Assembly: GCF_901000735.1 (NCBI RefSeq)
Contig: NC_081541.1
Span: 46,791,485 to 46,855,484 of the forward strand
Source of the DNA: Corylus avellana
Lineage: Eukaryota; Streptophyta; Magnoliopsida; Fagales; Betulaceae
Direction of reading: 5' to 3'
DNA length: 64,000 nucleotides
The notes beneath the pieces are model-generated. The model did no database searches. It was given only the letters and a program-made list of their open reading frames with translations, and was not told the DNA's origin. The position numbers were made by a program, and so were the translations under genes. Of this stretch, positions 61,843 through 64,000 are shown piece after piece (within the stretch, counting starts at the first letter, position 1; each line of letters begins with the position of its first letter).

Positions 61843-63270
61843 TCACGTGATTAAAACAGCAGCAGAAGAATTAGAGCTTTCCCAGACTTCAATTCCTTCA
61901 GCATTTTCTCTACTAACAAACAACCTGTTCCCACCACCTTCAATTTTCTTTATAATCCCTCTCTCAGAATCCTTCAACTTGTCAACAAAATTCCTCCTAT
62001 ACAAACCCTCACAAACCCCACTCTCTCCCTCCACTCGATTTTCACTTCCTTCCACTCTGGACCAAACCTCCAAGCCTCCCTCTCTCCCCACAAACGCTTG
62101 CTTCTTGTAACAGTGAATTACACTATCGCCACCACCTTCACTCCTGTTAATCATGCTTGGGTTCTTGTCGTTCAAATACACCCACGGATCATCTCCTAAA
62201 TTACGCACGTCTGCCATTGCTAAATCGCCCGACTTCGAACATATCTTGAACAGGGTCCACTCGTCCACGTCCACGTCGACGTCAGCGAACGAGTCCCCGA
62301 ACCTACTGCTCCGCCCCGAACCTGGCTCGATCGTCTCCCAAACCACCTCTCCAGACCTCGGGTCCCACAATCTGATGTACCCTGAGCACCCGAACGCCCC
62401 GCTCGTGACTGAGCTTGCGACGAGCACGCCTCTCTCCGGAAGCCACGTCAGCTTCCCGGGGACCATGCTCTTTGCCGAGCCGCCGGACTGCCGGCCGAGC
62501 TCCGAAGCAATCTGGAGAGTGGATTTGTCGATAACTAGGACGCAATTCTCTCTATGCGGACAATCGAACGAGGCGAAGACTGAACTCAGTGAGTCAGAAA
62601 TCGCGGTGACTTGGGCTTTGTAGATGCGCGGATCAGAGGGATCGCTCCAGTGAGTCGAACCGACGTGGCGGCCGCCCGAGATATCGTAGAAGTGGAGACC
62701 GGCGGCGGATTCGGATCCTACGGCGGCGATGTCCGGCCAAATCCGGCGGATCGAGGTGATATCTTCCAAGTGAGTCCGGATAGTCGAGGCGGGGATGAGA
62801 TTCCAGTCGTAGCTGGAGATCTGACCGCCATGGGCGATCCAGACGGAGCCGTCGTCGGAGGCTGCCGTGAACGCCGAGGGAAGGCCGTCGGAGGCTGGAC
62901 GGATGGTGGCGACGACGGAAGCGTCGATCCCGGAGAAGGAAGGTGGCGACATCGCCGACTTAAGGCGCGACTCGATGCCGTAGTAGAGGGCCTCATCGGC
63001 AAGTTCTTGCTTGGAGAATCGGCGAGCTGTGGAGGGGAGGCGATTCGATCGAAGTAGAGAAAGGAGGACCGAGAAGATCTCAGGGTCTCGGTCTATGAAA
63101 ACCGGGTTGGGATCGTGGGTCGGGCGGTCCGAAAGGACCGCAAGGAGTGAATCAGGACCGCCTGACCGGACGGTCGATAGAGTGGTCTCGAAGAGCTTGC
63201 CGCCTACGTTGAGCTTGACTCGGTCGTCAGGATGGGGTCCAGGGGCAGACTGGGAAGTTCGGTCTTCCAT
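61843..63270 (-). CDS. BTB/POZ (KCTD-type T1) domain protein with beta-propeller-like C-terminus
   Basis: A single exon of 475 aa. Residues 17 to about 110 ([52 protein letters not shown]) are a T1/KCTD-type BTB domain, as in K+-channel tetramerisation proteins. The rest has Trp-Asp-like repeats ([36 protein letters not shown]) that suggest a WD40/YVTN-like propeller. The order and length match a small plant family (for example Arabidopsis At5g41330, from memory). Such proteins may be CUL3 ubiquitin-ligase adaptors; that is inference. Coding DNA is GC-rich, unlike its surroundings, which explains long open frames on the other strand. Confidence 0.93.
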   Translation of the reverse strand: MEDRTSQSAPGPHPDDRVKLNVGGKLFETTLSTVRSGGPDSLLAVLSDRPTHDPNPVFIDRDPEIFSVLLSLLRSNRLPSTARRFSKQELADEALYYGIESRLKSAMSPPSFSGIDASVVATIRPASDGLPSAFTAASDDGSVWIAHGGQISSYDWNLIPASTIRTHLEDITSIRRIWPDIAAVGSESAAGLHFYDISGGRHVGSTHWSDPSDPRIYKAQVTAISDSLSSVFASFDCPHRENCVLVIDKSTLQIASELGRQSGGSAKSMVPGKLTWLPERGVLVASSVTSGAFGCSGYIRLWDPRSGEVVWETIEPGSGRSSRFGDSFADVDVDVDEWTLFKICSKSGDLAMADVRNLGDDPWVYLNDKNPSMINRSEGGGDSVIHCYKKQAFVGREGGLEVWSRVEGSENRVEGESGVCEGLYRRNFVDKLKDSERGIIKKIEGGGNRLFVSRENAEGIEVWESSNSSAAVLIT

Positions 63271-64000
63271 TGATCAACTACGGTTATACCCATGAGCTTT
63301 TAATCAAACTGAACACTCCTCAAGAAAAGAAAAGTAAAGAAAAAAATCATGGCTCACCTGAAATCATCAGATCTCTGCTCACCAAAAAGGCTCCCAGAGA
63401 GAGGGTCTAGATTGGTCCGAGATGGACAAAGGTGATAAGAAAAACGAACACTTGGGAATTCTTCTCAACCGTTGGTTCTTTGAAGAATCCAGGCCGTTCG
63501 ATGCATCAAACGGCCTGGATTTTAAGGGTCTCCCTTAAAGGGTCTCCAAAATTTTAAGTGGTTTTTATTTTTTATTTTGGGTTAAATACTATTTTAATAA
63601 TTGTGGTTTGTACTAAAATTAAATAGCCACTTAAATTTTTAAAAATATCATAAATGATACTTGTGGTAAGTTAATAAATTCACTTGATACTTCTATCAAG
63701 ACTCCATTAAATTTTTTAACGAAACGCCATGTCACTCTTATACGTGGGCGCCATATGGCATGATACCTAAATTTTTGGATGTCACATCATATATATATAT
63801 ATATATATATTAAAAAAAATCCAAAAAAAAACCAAGAACCAATAAAAAAATAAAAAAACACTGGGGTGGTTCCACTTTCACCCCAGCGTTTTTTTTTTTT
63901 TTTATAAAAAAAAATAAAAATAAAATATGATNNNNNNNNNNNNNNNNNNNNTTGTTTTCTATAGGTTTATTGTCTCCGTGTCAATATCAGTAGCGGATAT
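63271..64000. other. promoter side of the BTB gene, repeats and an assembly gap
   Basis: An inverted repeat AATCCAGGCCGTT / AACGGCCTGGATT lies at about 63489-63522. A MITE-like sequence begins GGGTTAAATACTATTTT at about 63580, with an (AT)n run near 63790. 20 N at 63932-63951 mark an assembly gap. No gene seen. Confidence 0.7.
63932..63951. other. assembly gap (20 N)
   Basis: Run of N; flanks are low-complexity A/T, the likely cause. Confidence 0.99.

Noticed and set aside
62153..63057. Several long open frames on the plus strand opposite the BTB gene
   Set aside because: GC-rich coding DNA often leaves the opposite strand open; none resembles a known protein.

Overview
This window is nuclear DNA from a flowering plant, probably a woody eudicot. 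Every gene is a typical plant gene, coding exons are separated by AT-rich introns with GT..AG borders, and the gaps are full of MITEs, LTR remnants, a SINE and LINE pieces. The species is not identified. The nearest annotation I can compare with is Arabidopsis, from memory. One assembly gap of 20 N lies at 63932-63951.

Layout, left to right: (1) the 5' end of a 2-oxoglutarate/Fe(II) oxygenase gene, minus strand, running off the left edge; (2) a transposon-rich gap with a Tourist-like MITE; (3) a cohesin alpha-kleisin gene (RAD21/SCC1, SYN3-like), plus strand, 13 exons; (4) a Clot-type thioredoxin-like gene, minus; (5) the plastid ribosomal protein PSRP2 gene, minus; (6) the cytosolic ribosomal protein eL6 gene, plus, head-to-head with PSRP2; (7) a four-C2 MCTP/FTIP-type membrane protein gene, minus; (8) a mitochondrial DnaJ gene (GFA2-like), plus, 18 coding exons; (9) a FRIENDLY/CLU gene for mitochondrial distribution, minus, 28 coding exons over about 14 kb; (10) a uroporphyrinogen III methyltransferase gene (UPM1, siroheme), plus; (11) an intronless BTB/POZ (KCTD-like) gene, minus. 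All exon joins keep frame, and predicted protein lengths agree with family lengths as I remember them. The genes are ordinary housekeeping genes and do not form a pathway, although several serve organelles or translation.

The main discovery candidate is in the MCTP gene. All three of its introns are, base for base, one LTR-type repeat plus one 5-bp target duplication. The element looks like a TRIM (terminal-repeat retrotransposon in miniature) or its solo LTR. Intron lengths are 83, 134 and 288 bp, and the elements are 78, 129 and 283 bp. Each element lies antisense to the gene. The donor GT comes from the first target copy. The acceptor AG forms where the terminal A of the element (the complement of its leading T) meets the G of the second target copy. 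In introns 2 and 3 the target duplications are perfect, so splicing restores the pre-insertion coding sequence exactly. This looks like intron creation by an LTR-type 'introner'.

Other notable items are a plastid ndhA fragment (NUPT), a probable GC-AG intron, a perfect 37-bp palindrome beside a SINE, and two minute poly(T) insertions with perfect 14-15 bp target duplications, all in FRIENDLY introns; a LINE ORF2 relic in a GFA2 intron; E2F-like sites before the cohesin gene; telo-boxes before eL6; and a rearranged fold-back element beside UPM1.
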